64,000 bases of DNA, from positions 1-64,000 of the forward strand of contig NZ_FUYR01000007.1 in assembly GCF_900168015.1 (NCBI RefSeq). Reading direction: 5' to 3'. A program made the translations under genes and the position numbers. Every line of letters starts with the position of its first letter. Within the stretch, counting starts at the first letter, position 1. Below, in pieces: positions 32,667 through 42,171 of this stretch. The notes beneath the pieces are model-generated. The model was not told where the DNA came from, made no database searches, and was given only the letters and a program-made list of their open reading frames with translations. Origin of the DNA: Daejeonella lutea (GTDB taxonomy: Bacteria > Bacteroidota > Bacteroidia > Sphingobacteriales > Sphingobacteriaceae).

Positions 32667-33797
32667 CTACCTGTAAATTTCAGTGATTACCCTGGTAATT
32701 TTACTCAGATCATCATTAGCAAGGTTTGATCCTGAAGGTAAACAGATTCCCTTATTAAACAGCTCTTCACAAGTGTTTTCTCCATAATAAGGAGCGTTCC
32801 GAAAAATTGGTTGGAGATGCATAGGTTTCCATAAAGGCCTCGATTCGATATTCCTTGCGTTCAGCTCAAAACGTATCGTTTCTTGCGATATACCGCTTGA
32901 AGGGTCAATCACAGCACAAGATAACCAACGATTGCTTTTATATCCTTCAGGCTCGTCGAGAAATGATATTTCCTTAATATGCGATAGTGCCTGTCTATAA
33001 TACTCAAGATTAGATCTTCTCAGTTCAATATGCTTATCAAGCACTTTCATTTGGCCCCGTCCTATTCCAGCACAAATATTACTCATCCGATAATTGTAGC
33101 CAATGTGTGTATGCTCGTAATGTGGGGCTTGATCTCTGGCTTGAGTGGCCAGGAACACAGCTTTTTCAGCCATTTCATTGGCCTTTGCGACCAATGCTCC
33201 GCCACCAGAAGTAGTAATTATTTTATTACCATTAAAAGATAAACAAGCAATATCTCCAAATGTGCCGCAAAATTCGCCGTTAATACTCGATCCCAATGCT
33301 TCTGCTGCATCCTCTAGAACCGGAATCTCATATTTATTTGCGACTGCTAAAATTTGTTGCATTTTTGCAGGCATTCCATATAAGTGTACAGGAATTATGG
33401 CTTTTGGCTTCTTGCCATATTCGAGTCTGGCAATTATAGCCTCCTCAAGGAATTCTGGAGACATATTCCATGTGTCAGGCTCAGAGTCTACGAATACCGG
33501 AGTGGCGCCCAGATATGCAATGGGATTTGCCGACGCAGAAAAAGTCATGCTTTGACATATAACTTCGTCTCCCGCGACCACACCCAAAAGTATCAATCCT
33601 AGATGTATCGCTGCAGTCCCAGAACTTAAAGCCGCTACATACCGTTTATTATGGAGATAAGCTTCAAGATCCTGCTCAAATCCTGTCACATTAGGTCCTA
33701 ACGGAGCAACCCAGTTACTATCGAATGCTTCTTTGATATACTCAATTTCTTCCCCTCCCATATGCGGCGAGGAGAGCCAAATTTTATTATTCACCAT
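32667..33797 (-). CDS. DegT/DnrJ-family aminotransferase (PglE-like)
   Basis: This 376-residue PLP enzyme probably aminates the 4-keto sugar made by the dehydratase downstream to a 4-amino sugar. It has SSGTAAIHLGL at 58-68 (phosphate pocket), PVHLYGMPA at 136-144, EDAAEALGS at 162-170, and the Schiff-base Lys192 in FNGNKIITTSGGG. The N-terminus MVNNKIWLSSPHMGGEE is typical of PglE/LegC-type UDP-4-amino-6-deoxy-GlcNAc synthases. It overlaps the PglD-like gene by 11 bp. A LegC-type role is possible, but the trio with PglD and PglC favours bacillosamine. Confidence 0.9.
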   Translation of the reverse strand: MVNNKIWLSSPHMGGEEIEYIKEAFDSNWVAPLGPNVTGFEQDLEAYLHNKRYVAALSSGTAAIHLGLILLGVVAGDEVICQSMTFSASANPIAYLGATPVFVDSEPDTWNMSPEFLEEAIIARLEYGKKPKAIIPVHLYGMPAKMQQILAVANKYEIPVLEDAAEALGSSINGEFCGTFGDIACLSFNGNKIITTSGGGALVAKANEMAEKAVFLATQARDQAPHYEHTHIGYNYRMSNICAGIGRGQMKVLDKHIELRRSNLEYYRQALSHIKEISFLDEPEGYKSNRWLSCAVIDPSSGISQETIRFELNARNIESRPLWKPMHLQPIFRNAPYYGENTCEELFNKGICLPSGSNLANDDLSKITRVITEIYR

Positions 33798-34410
33798 AAG
33801 TATTATTATACCTTATCACTTTCCCGGGAACCCCAATAACAACTGCGAAGTCGGGAACATCTCTAATTATTACAGCGCCTGCACCGATTGTAGCCCATTT
33901 CCCTATTTTTATGCCAGGAATGATGGATGCCCCAATACCAATATGGGCTCCTTCACCCACCTGCACATTACCAGCAAGAGTCGAATTCGGGGAAAGATGG
34001 GCAAAGTCTCCTACATAGCAGTCATGATCGATCGAGGTACTGGTATTTATAATACAATGTTCCCCAATCGAAACGCCAGTGTTTATAACCACGCCAGGCA
34101 TAATGACTGTCCCAACCCCGATCGATGATCTGCTTGACACAATTGCCTTTGAGTGAACCAAACGACCATAACGGTACTTGTTTTTTGATCGATCCGTTAT
34201 GATTTTACGAATATGATTTGCACCAATACTGACAATAACCTTATCCTCTTCGATTCTATATATGTCCTCAAGGCCTTTTGTGACAGGATAGTCTAATAAT
34301 TGTGTAATTGTGTTATTTGTGTCAACTAGTCCACCTATTAATTCCATCTGGTCTTCCAGGATTTCCAGAATGACTTTAGCGTGACCGCCGGCTCCGATTA
34401 GATAAAACAT
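33787..34410 (-). CDS. PglD/NeuD-family sugar N-acetyltransferase
   Basis: This 207-residue enzyme has an N-terminal Rossmann-like part (LIGAGGHAKVILEIL, 4-18) and a C-terminal left-handed beta helix. The block STSIDHDCYVGDFAHLSP (124-141) carries the expected catalytic His129, and PGIKIGKWATIGAGAVI follows. PglD uses acetyl-CoA to acetylate the 4-amino group of the UDP-4-amino sugar. It lies between PglE- and PglC-like genes, abutting the latter. A NeuD-like role in nonulosonic acid acetylation is an alternative, since NulO genes are at the far end of this block. Confidence 0.9.
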   Translation of the reverse strand: MFYLIGAGGHAKVILEILEDQMELIGGLVDTNNTITQLLDYPVTKGLEDIYRIEEDKVIVSIGANHIRKIITDRSKNKYRYGRLVHSKAIVSSRSSIGVGTVIMPGVVINTGVSIGEHCIINTSTSIDHDCYVGDFAHLSPNSTLAGNVQVGEGAHIGIGASIIPGIKIGKWATIGAGAVIIRDVPDFAVVIGVPGKVIRYNNTYGE

Positions 34411-35016
34411 CTACGCGTTTCCTCCGAATTTTTCTGTGGTGACATGCCCGGATTGGTTAACGTCAGCTCCTTTAAAGACTTTCATCATTGTTAACAATAC
34501 AATCTTAAAGTCCAAACCTAAAGAAATATGATCCACGTACCAAATGTCACAATCAAATTTCTCTGTCCAGGTAATAGCATTTCTGCCGTTTACCTGCGCC
34601 CATCCTGTAATCCCCGGCCTTACCAGATGTCTTCGATTTTGATCTGCACTGTACAGGTGCAAATACTCTACTAAAAGGGGCCTCGGTCCTATCAGGCTCA
34701 TGTCTCCAATAACAACATTGATCAATTGCGGGATTTCGTCTAGGGAACAGCGCCTAATTAATTTGCCCAGTTTGAATAATCGTTCATCATCCGGCAATAA
34801 TTTCCCGTGATTATCAAAAGTATTGCGCATTGTCCTGAATTTAATTATACGGAAAACCTTGGAATTAAGCCCAGGCCTGGGTTGAATAAAAAATGGATTG
34901 CCTCTTAAAGCTATTGCCAGTACTCCAGTAACTAAAACAAAAATCGGAAGCAATACTATTATTACAGTGATGGATACCAGTAAATCGACGCCCCTCTTAA
35001 AATATCGTCTATACAC
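34411..35016 (-). CDS. Monotopic phosphoglycosyl transferase (PglC type)
   Basis: The 201-residue protein has a single N-terminal hydrophobic helix (about 11-37), then the sugar transferase domain with KFRTMRN at 59-65, the catalytic Asp93-Glu94 in CSLDEIPQLIN, the uridine-binding-type GPRPLL at 110-115 and RPGITGWAQVNGR near 133-145. It would transfer the bacillosamine-like phosphosugar to undecaprenyl phosphate, starting a second repeat-unit pathway next to the WcaJ-type enzyme at 15217. It overlaps the preceding GT4 gene by 8 bp. Confidence 0.92.
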   Translation of the reverse strand: MYRRYFKRGVDLLVSITVIIVLLPIFVLVTGVLAIALRGNPFFIQPRPGLNSKVFRIIKFRTMRNTFDNHGKLLPDDERLFKLGKLIRRCSLDEIPQLINVVIGDMSLIGPRPLLVEYLHLYSADQNRRHLVRPGITGWAQVNGRNAITWTEKFDCDIWYVDHISLGLDFKIVLLTMMKVFKGADVNQSGHVTTEKFGGNA

Positions 35017-36250
35017 CCTTGATAGAATTTTGAATTGCAGTCAAATATCTTTCACTAAGAACACGCCGGTCAAAGTTCTTCTTCGCAAAAAGATAGCCGT
35101 TGTCCCCTTCTCTCCTTAACCGGGCGGGATCATTTATGTATAAAACAACATTTTTAGCAAAGTCCTGAGGGTTTTCCGGCTCAATAAATGTACCTGCTTC
35201 GGCATCATTTACGAGATCCCTTGACACGCCATCTATGGCCATTAATATAGGCTTCTTACAGGAAAAATAGTCGAAAGTTTTGTTTGAATATACTGTTTTG
35301 AATGTATCCGCTTTTTTCAGGACTGAGGTTCCCATATCAGAAGCCAGAATATATTTAAAAACATCTTTTTTTGAGACTGGGTCACGGAAAACGACATTTT
35401 GGATATTTTCATTTCGCGCTACCTCCATCAGTTTTGATTTTTCCATTCCATCCCCAATCAGTTGAAAGACGACTGGCAGATCCTTTAAAAGTTTCGCTGT
35501 ATCGAGAATTTGCTCAAGTTTATTCGCTATTCCATGTGCACCAACATATGTTATTACAAATTTTTCTTCAAACCCCAGATTCCGCCTAAAATTGTGAATA
35601 TCAAAGTCGGCTAACAATTCTTCAGATAAGCTAAAATCAGCGGCATTAGGGATAAAAACGATTTTTTTGGGACTTACATTCTTCTTATTTATAAGGCTAT
35701 CTTTGAATGCCGGAGTAAGAACGTTTATCAGCGTTGCCCTTTCATAGCTTAATCGTTCAAGCGAGTAAGCTGCTTTGATAATCGTTCTATTGGATACTAC
35801 ACCCGTATCAATCGCCGACTCTGGCCATAGATCCCGGACTTCGAAGATCATCGGTACTTTTTTTATAGCAGAGTAAAGCATAGCTGATATCGAGATAAAC
35901 AAGGGAGGCGACGTTACTAAAATACAATCAAACTTGCCTTCCACTTTAAAAAACAATGCCCAGATAGAAGAGAATACAAAAGAAAAGTAACCCCAAAGCC
36001 TGCCCAAGAAACCTGAATTATATGATTCAGAAACATGTGATCGCCACACTGTGACGGGCCCTAACGATTTTTTTACGAAATATTTACCTTTATATTCAGA
36101 TTTTTTTGTCAGGCTGTTTGCATGCATCATGCCGGCTACTACCGTAACTTCATGCCCTTTTTCGGACCACATCCTCGCCATTTCATTCCACCTGGACCCC
36201 CCTCCATCATTCTCTTCCAAAAAGTACTGATGCAATAACAGTATTCTCAT
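35009..36250 (-). CDS. GT4-family glycosyltransferase (WbuB/PglA-like)
   Basis: This 413-residue GT4 enzyme starts MRILLLHQYFLEENDGGG, the typical N-terminus of WbuB-like glycosyltransferases, with the Gly-rich acceptor loop. The donor half has VTYVGAHGIANKLEQIL near residue 224 and then TVYSNKTFDYFSCKKPIL, the region of the second Glu, here replaced by a FDYFSC pattern as in other WbuB proteins. I chose the ATG at 36250, which overlaps the heparinase-like gene stop by 4 bp; an upstream Met lies inside that gene. Immediately followed by PglC, it probably adds the second sugar of that oligosaccharide. Confidence 0.86.
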   Translation of the reverse strand: MRILLLHQYFLEENDGGGSRWNEMARMWSEKGHEVTVVAGMMHANSLTKKSEYKGKYFVKKSLGPVTVWRSHVSESYNSGFLGRLWGYFSFVFSSIWALFFKVEGKFDCILVTSPPLFISISAMLYSAIKKVPMIFEVRDLWPESAIDTGVVSNRTIIKAAYSLERLSYERATLINVLTPAFKDSLINKKNVSPKKIVFIPNAADFSLSEELLADFDIHNFRRNLGFEEKFVITYVGAHGIANKLEQILDTAKLLKDLPVVFQLIGDGMEKSKLMEVARNENIQNVVFRDPVSKKDVFKYILASDMGTSVLKKADTFKTVYSNKTFDYFSCKKPILMAIDGVSRDLVNDAEAGTFIEPENPQDFAKNVVLYINDPARLRREGDNGYLFAKKNFDRRVLSERYLTAIQNSIKGV

Positions 36251-38127
36251 GTTGCAGTTAACATAGTTGAAATTTCCGAACATGAAACTTCCAGTGTAAT
36301 ATCCTCGGTTGCTTCTTTATTTCCGTATTTACTGCTATACCAGCCCGCCGAGCTTCGTCTTTCTACTTTAATATCTGTAAGACTTGTTATTTTTATCAAG
36401 CTGGCATCGGCAGGATGCCACATTTGCCTCATCATCACGCTGTCAGGTTTATTTTTTACCCGGTCGTGTACTATCCATTCCGGTTTGCTTTTTTGCTTTA
36501 CAACTGTTCGAAAGTGCCGGATCCCTGGTCTTAAAAATCGGAACGCTGATATTGAACCTGAAAAAGAATAGGTTAAATCGTCCTCCTCGACAATCACCTG
36601 CCCAGCCTGACTCCAATAGTACCAAATGAAGCGCCGTCCTTTTTTCATCTGATCGTACTCGTCAAGCATAACTGTATTATGACCCGCACTTCCAAAAAAA
36701 TACTTAACATCCTCAGGTTGGGCATTGTATTGATAAGTGCCAGAATCCCTCATAATGTTTACTCCCTTATGAAACAGGTCAAGATGAAGATTATCAGCTT
36801 GAGAAGGTCTGTCTTTGTGGTTGCCGCACCTTATAAATGTTAGAGTTTCCTGCTCCCTTAAAATATAATACCCCCCATCAGGATAGCAACGCCATCCATA
36901 TTTATGAGCCAACGCTGGAAAGGTCTTAATATTCCTTGTCTGGTACCAGAAAAGATCTTCTTCAAATGGTCCTTGTCCATACAAACTTGCACCTGTAAGT
37001 ATGAAGTGCAAAGCATTCAGCTGAGGGCGATAATCCCTGTAATCGCCACTGTTAAGCTTAAAGAACAATGCTCCGTCATTTGCACCATAATTCGGAAGAT
37101 TTCCAGATTTCAAGTCTTGACAATCGAATAGAAACTTTAACGATTTATATGCTCTTTCGTAAACTACTTCCTGGAATGAATCCCCAGTTTTTTCGGCAAT
37201 AACAAAAGCCCATGTTAAAAGCTGGATAACCACTCGATGATAATTCATACTGAACTGCAGAAATGTACCATCAGGATAAATTTGGTATTCGATTTCCTGT
37301 TCAAACCACTTCATTCCCTCCCTTTTCCATTTTTGGGCTTCCGGAAAAAATGGAAAAAATACTCCGGATAGATATAGCATCAAGGTTTCAGTAATTGCAT
37401 GATTATTTCGAACTGCAATCCTGGAAAACATAATATTGGCATGAACATGTCTCATCTGCCAATATATGACATTCATAATTTTCTGAAAACGCTCTTCTGT
37501 GAGCGACTTACTGTGCCTATAGAAATTAAGACAGAAAACCCAATTTAATACGCGAATGGAGATTTCCTGGCTGCACTTATAATTTGGTCCAGAATTGATG
37601 GGATTCTGTTCAATCCATGACATAATTTCGGAAAAAATAAATTCTGAGCGATCAGTTCCAAGGCCTTTGTCACTTCGGATTATTTCGTAGATCCAGGAAA
37701 ATCTGGATTTCTCCCAAACATACTTTATATCGCCAGATTCACTTCCGAAATCCTCAACATCTGACCAATGAAGATTTTTGTCATATTTATACTGGTTACC
37801 GGGATTGGTGATCCAATCATAATTATTGCCTAAGTTGACATGAAAACTGTTGAACATGAAAATCTCGCCCGCAATAATTCGCTCTGCCTCTGAGTGATCG
37901 GGCTGAAAGTCATATAAGTTCCTTGTCATGGATTTTAGGGTTGGAAAGAAAATTGGCGTAGTTAGTTTCCAATTCTCAAGGCTAATAAAAACTTTCTTCT
38001 CGCAATTTTGCGGAAAATTTCTTTTGAGCACACCCATATTACGTTGCGCACCGTAAAAGACCCTAAATATTATGTATCGCAGCCCCATATTTTTCAACAG
38101 CTGCGCAGCCTGCAAAATTTTATTCAA
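36247..38127 (-). CDS. Cytoplasmic heparinase II/III-like protein
   Basis: The 626-residue protein has the two-part heparinase II/III plan: an alpha toroid with SRIAVRNNHAITET (the NNH site near residues 241-243) and a C-terminal beta-sandwich region starting with ADNLHLDLFHKG and MRDSGTYQYN near residues 442-465, then AGHNTVMLDEYDQ. The usual HAD motif reads QAD here, so a conserved His is missing. There is no signal peptide, so it is probably intracellular, which is odd for a lyase. It could be a uronyl C5-epimerase-like or other biosynthetic enzyme acting on lipid-linked sugar, since dermatan epimerases share this fold. It overlaps both neighbours. Confidence 0.72.
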   Translation of the reverse strand: MNKILQAAQLLKNMGLRYIIFRVFYGAQRNMGVLKRNFPQNCEKKVFISLENWKLTTPIFFPTLKSMTRNLYDFQPDHSEAERIIAGEIFMFNSFHVNLGNNYDWITNPGNQYKYDKNLHWSDVEDFGSESGDIKYVWEKSRFSWIYEIIRSDKGLGTDRSEFIFSEIMSWIEQNPINSGPNYKCSQEISIRVLNWVFCLNFYRHSKSLTEERFQKIMNVIYWQMRHVHANIMFSRIAVRNNHAITETLMLYLSGVFFPFFPEAQKWKREGMKWFEQEIEYQIYPDGTFLQFSMNYHRVVIQLLTWAFVIAEKTGDSFQEVVYERAYKSLKFLFDCQDLKSGNLPNYGANDGALFFKLNSGDYRDYRPQLNALHFILTGASLYGQGPFEEDLFWYQTRNIKTFPALAHKYGWRCYPDGGYYILREQETLTFIRCGNHKDRPSQADNLHLDLFHKGVNIMRDSGTYQYNAQPEDVKYFFGSAGHNTVMLDEYDQMKKGRRFIWYYWSQAGQVIVEEDDLTYSFSGSISAFRFLRPGIRHFRTVVKQKSKPEWIVHDRVKNKPDSVMMRQMWHPADASLIKITSLTDIKVERRSSAGWYSSKYGNKEATEDITLEVSCSEISTMLTAT

Positions 38128-39214
38128 CTCCTAATGTTAGTAAAATGTCCACTATCCGCTTACCAGTCATTCCATCCCAAAGTTCAGGGATTTGGCCCTT
38201 TTTCCAACTTCCTGAAAAAAGTTTTTCAAAATTGGGTTTTATAGCTATTGGGTCGGTGCCTATTAGTTCATTAGTCCCGATAGTTACCGTTTCCGGTCTT
38301 TCTGTGCTATTTCTTAACGTAATACAAGGGACACCCATAACAGTCGTCTCTTCCGTAATACCTCCGGAATCTGTTACAACCGCAAATGCCCGTTGCACCA
38401 AATAATTAAATTCCAGATAACTCAAAGGCTCAACGTAATAAAGATTGTCAGATTTTGGCCCGATAGCCTTTAAGATTTTTGCAGTTCTGGGATGTACAGG
38501 GAATATCACCGGCAGTCCTCTGCTATTGCCAATTATCTGGTCCAGTAATGCCTTCAATTTCTCTTCTCCATCGACATTTCCTGGTCGATGGAGCGTTAGA
38601 ACAAAAAATTCTTTTTCTCTTAGCTCAGCTTTATCCCAGATTAATGGTTTCATAAAACGGCTTTGGTTTTTCAGCAGCGTATCGATCATTGTATTTCCAA
38701 CAAAAAATATTCGCTCATTGGAAACCCCCGAGGCCGTTAAGTTAAAATTTGCTGTTTCAGATGTGGTGAAAAAATAATTCGTAATACTATCAGTTACTAA
38801 GCGATTGATCTCTTCCGGCATTGACCAATCACCCGACCGGATACCTGCTTCTACATGAGCAACTTTCACAAATGATTTTTGAGCTACTATCGCACATGCC
38901 ATTGTAGATGTTACATCACCAACTACTAAACAAATATCCGGCTTTTTTTTCCCTAAAAGATTTTCATAGCCAAGCATAATCGCAGCAGTTTGTTCAGTAC
39001 CGGTGCCGCCACCACCCTCCAGGTTGATGTCTGGCTGAGGAATTCCTAACTGCTCGAAAAAACTATCACTCATGTTTTTATCGTAGTGTTGACCTGTGTG
39101 AATCAGTCGGAAATCAATATTTCTATTGTCGGCCCGGGCTAGTTTAATATTCTCAACAATTGGGGCAACCTTCATGAAATTTGGTCGGGCACCCGCTATA
39201 ATATCTATTAGCAT
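38120..39214 (-). CDS. Non-hydrolysing UDP-GlcNAc 2-epimerase homologue (WbpI-like)
   Basis: The 364-residue protein has the epimerase signature AGARPNFMKVAPI (6-18), HTGQHYDKNMS (41-51), the Gly-rich GGGGTGTEQTA, GDVTSTMA near 100-107, HVEAGIRSGDWSMPEEINR near 124-142, and a conserved TDSGGITEE motif near residue 275 (Glu and Ser of the UDP site). The HTGQHxDxNMS...FFEQLGIPxP opening is closer to WbpI, the 2-epimerase for UDP-2,3-diacetamido-glucuronic acid, than to WecB. A WecB-type homologue lies at 51291. It shares a tight group with a bi-domain oxidoreductase and a heparinase-like protein, so it may feed a uronic or amino sugar. Confidence 0.85.
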   Translation of the reverse strand: MLIDIIAGARPNFMKVAPIVENIKLARADNRNIDFRLIHTGQHYDKNMSDSFFEQLGIPQPDINLEGGGGTGTEQTAAIMLGYENLLGKKKPDICLVVGDVTSTMACAIVAQKSFVKVAHVEAGIRSGDWSMPEEINRLVTDSITNYFFTTSETANFNLTASGVSNERIFFVGNTMIDTLLKNQSRFMKPLIWDKAELREKEFFVLTLHRPGNVDGEEKLKALLDQIIGNSRGLPVIFPVHPRTAKILKAIGPKSDNLYYVEPLSYLEFNYLVQRAFAVVTDSGGITEETTVMGVPCITLRNSTERPETVTIGTNELIGTDPIAIKPNFEKLFSGSWKKGQIPELWDGMTGKRIVDILLTLGVE

Positions 39215-39220
39215 ATTAAT

Positions 39221-41341
39221 TTAAATTTCTATCCATTTCCCTTGCTTAAGGCTTTCCACAGCCGCAAATGATGCCTTAGTTGTATTTACTATATCTTCGA
39301 ATGCTATCAGGGGCGGACCTCCAGTTTTTACCCTGTGTATTAACTCCCTAAATTGGTTTTTGTGTCCCTTGTCCAGTTTAGTGCGCAGTTTCGAAAAGCC
39401 TTTGAAGCCATAACCTTCGGTGATACGGAAATTATCAATTATCGCGGTTCGTTCTTGAGAATATATTTCAATCCGTTCTTTCGAGTAAGACTTCGATCCA
39501 TTAGAAAAATAGTTTATCACCCCTGTTGATCCATTTTCATATTTCAGCAAAATGGAAGCATTATCTGTATTCTCTTCCGGATGCCTTCCTAACGCATTCA
39601 TGCACACTGATTTAACTCTGCTTCCAGTGAAAAAAGATATAAGATCAATAAAATGGCAAGCCTCTCCAATAATACGGCCTCCCCCGATACTCATGTCATG
39701 TATCCATACAGTCGAAGGAATTGAGCCAGCGTTCATGGTAGCTATTATATTCATAGGCTCATCGCCAAGGATAGACCTAACTTTTATAGAATGTGGGGAA
39801 AAACGCCTGTTAAATCCTACAGTAAGCGTTCCCTTATAATCTTTCGAAGCTGTCAGAAACTCATTTAGCTGTTCTCTATTCAGTGCTAAAGGCTTTTCCA
39901 CGAATACATGTTTGCCCGCAATCAGAACTTCCGCAGCTAGAGCAGAATGTTTGTCATGCCTGGTGGTAATAAAAACGAGATCAACTTCGGGGTCATGAAT
40001 AATTTCAAGATAATTAGTTGTGGAAACTGAAAACCCGTGCTTTTTCGCAAGTGTTGTACCACTCAGACCACCAGCACTGGCAATATATTTGAACTTTGCC
40101 CCGGAATTACTCAACGCCGGGAGCATGGTCATTTTGGTAAAATTCCCAGCTCCTATTATACCAATAACGCCTTTTGAGCCGGCAAATGACAAATTGTTTA
40201 ATACAATGCTGTTACTGGGGGAGAATTCCTCGGTTTCAGGATATTTTAAAATTGAAGCAATGGATTTTGATGCGCCAATATTACCATAGATGCTATTAAA
40301 TTCGTGTAATTCGTAACTCTCGGTTATGAGTTCCTTTACCGAGATTTTTCCGGCTGAAATCGTTTGGAGAAAAGCTTCAAAATTTCGTTTTTCTGTCCAA
40401 CGCACGAATGGCAACGGATAGTCTATACCTCGTTGTTCGTAAACATCATCATAGCGTCCAGGGCCATAAGAACAGGACACCTGGAAACTTAACTCCTTTT
40501 CATAGAACTCAGCCCGGCTCAGATTCAAACCAACCACCCCAATTAATACGATCCTTCCCTTTTTTCGGCTCATCCGGGCCGCCTGGGATATAATTTCATT
40601 AGATTTTGATGAAGCGGTTATTAGCACTCCATCGCTGCCTACAGTATTTGTATATGATTCAACGAATGAAACAACGTCGCCATTCGCCGGGTTAAATGGA
40701 ACAATCCCCCACTGTTTTGCTATTTCCAACTTCCCCTCATCGATATCGACCCCAATGACATTACAGCCTGCAGCGATTAAAAGCTGCGCACTCAGTTGTC
40801 CTATTAATCCCATCCCAACCACTACAACTGTCTCACCTAAGCTGGGATTCAACAAGCGTATTCCCTGTAATCCTATTGATCCTATAACCGTAAACGTAGC
40901 TTCTGAGTCCGACACATTGTCGGGAATATGGCAAACGAGATTTTGTGGTATACAAACAAATTCGGCGTGGTTCCCATTAGAAGCAACACGATCCCCGATA
41001 CTAAAACCATGAACCCCTTCACCTACCGCAATTACTTTTCCTACATTACAGTATCCCAGAGGAAGTGGTTGTTCTAGCTTATTGAAAACAGCTTCGAGTG
41101 TTGGCAATAACCCCTCGGTTTTTATCTTATCTAAAACCTGCTTTACTTTATCCGGTTGCTGGCGAGCTTTAGAAATCAAGTTCGATTTTCCAAATTCGAC
41201 CAACATTTTCTCAGTACCGAGAGACACCAAAGATCTGCTAGTCTGAATAAGAATTGAACCTTTTTTAACTTGTGGAGCCGGAATCTCTTCGAGAAGTGTT
41301 TCGCCGGTTTTAAAGGATTGAATTATTTGTCTCATTATCAA
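39221..41341 (-). CDS. Bi-domain oxidoreductase (ADH-like plus Gfo/Idh/MocA)
   Basis: This 706-residue fusion joins an N-terminal zinc-alcohol-dehydrogenase-like domain (about 1-350, with LGYCNVGKVIAVGEGV, GDRVASNGNHAEF and the Rossmann VVVVGMGLIGQLSAQLL near 170-186) to a C-terminal Gfo/Idh/MocA domain (GIIGAGNFTKMT near 395-406, VFVEKPLAL near 485-493). The combination is known in polysaccharide loci as a two-step sugar redox enzyme, but the reaction is not established. The start is MIM; the second Met would remove only two residues. The stop of the methyltransferase upstream overlaps its start by 4 bp. Confidence 0.85.
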   Translation of the reverse strand: MIMRQIIQSFKTGETLLEEIPAPQVKKGSILIQTSRSLVSLGTEKMLVEFGKSNLISKARQQPDKVKQVLDKIKTEGLLPTLEAVFNKLEQPLPLGYCNVGKVIAVGEGVHGFSIGDRVASNGNHAEFVCIPQNLVCHIPDNVSDSEATFTVIGSIGLQGIRLLNPSLGETVVVVGMGLIGQLSAQLLIAAGCNVIGVDIDEGKLEIAKQWGIVPFNPANGDVVSFVESYTNTVGSDGVLITASSKSNEIISQAARMSRKKGRIVLIGVVGLNLSRAEFYEKELSFQVSCSYGPGRYDDVYEQRGIDYPLPFVRWTEKRNFEAFLQTISAGKISVKELITESYELHEFNSIYGNIGASKSIASILKYPETEEFSPSNSIVLNNLSFAGSKGVIGIIGAGNFTKMTMLPALSNSGAKFKYIASAGGLSGTTLAKKHGFSVSTTNYLEIIHDPEVDLVFITTRHDKHSALAAEVLIAGKHVFVEKPLALNREQLNEFLTASKDYKGTLTVGFNRRFSPHSIKVRSILGDEPMNIIATMNAGSIPSTVWIHDMSIGGGRIIGEACHFIDLISFFTGSRVKSVCMNALGRHPEENTDNASILLKYENGSTGVINYFSNGSKSYSKERIEIYSQERTAIIDNFRITEGYGFKGFSKLRTKLDKGHKNQFRELIHRVKTGGPPLIAFEDIVNTTKASFAAVESLKQGKWIEI

Positions 41342-42171
41342 CTTTTATACAATGTGACCATAAGTTCAATCCCATTTGACGGAAAGAATTTTTTAATTAA
41401 TGTCCTTGGCCATATTTTAGTCATGATGTTGAGAAGAACACCCCTATGACGTTGGCCAACAGCTGAAGTAAGCAGATCTGCATGATTTAAAGGTGTACTA
41501 ATTGACTCAATACGAAATTTCTTGAAAAGCACTTCCGCTTCCTTTCGGGAATAGGCTTTTGTTCCCGGGCTTTCCAGATACTTGGAATATATAGTTTCCA
41601 TCGTAATTAATGGCTTAAACCTTAAAAGACCATACCGTAGCCAAAGCATAAGGCCGACTATGCTGTATTTATGGTATATCATAATCTTGGCAAAGCCTCC
41701 TGGTTTTAAAACACGATATACCTCATCGATAGCCCGTTGCGTATCGGGGCTATGATGCAGAACCCCCCACGAGTATACAGCTTCGAAGGTTTCGCCCGCA
41801 AATGGCAAATTTTCTGCATCTGCTATCGCCAATTCCGAGGTCAAGCCATTTAATTCAAATCGGCGTGTCGTATGATTAATTGCTCTTTGAGTAAGATCAA
41901 CTCCGCTTAATATTGCACCTGCCTCAGCCAACTTTTGATGATCAGCTCCCAGTCCCACTCCGATCTCCAAAGTTTTTTTATTTCTGAACCTCTCAAACTC
42001 ACCGAATGCTATAATTTCAGGCTCTAGCTGATACCTTTTTGCTGAATGCGATGTATAATCCGCTTCAGTAAAACCTGCGAGATATAGATCCTCACCGCAC
42101 GAAGCCTCGTTCCAAAAATCTTTTACTTGATCTTTTTCTGAAAAAGTGCTTGACTCTAATTGTTCATTCAT
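41338..42171 (-). CDS. Class I SAM-dependent methyltransferase
   Basis: The 277-residue protein has motif I LEIGVGLGADHQKLA (about 70-84), GVDLTQRAI as the acidic motif II near 91-99, ADAENLPFAGETF near 115-127 and SWGVLHHSPDT near 134-144, a standard Methyltransf_11 pattern. It has an N-terminal extension with FWNEASCGEDLYL, seen in methyltransferases of polysaccharide loci. Methylation may cap or decorate a sugar. It overlaps the AsnB gene by 8 bp and the bi-domain oxidoreductase by 4 bp. Confidence 0.85.
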   Translation of the reverse strand: MNEQLESSTFSEKDQVKDFWNEASCGEDLYLAGFTEADYTSHSAKRYQLEPEIIAFGEFERFRNKKTLEIGVGLGADHQKLAEAGAILSGVDLTQRAINHTTRRFELNGLTSELAIADAENLPFAGETFEAVYSWGVLHHSPDTQRAIDEVYRVLKPGGFAKIMIYHKYSIVGLMLWLRYGLLRFKPLITMETIYSKYLESPGTKAYSRKEAEVLFKKFRIESISTPLNHADLLTSAVGQRHRGVLLNIMTKIWPRTLIKKFFPSNGIELMVTLYKS

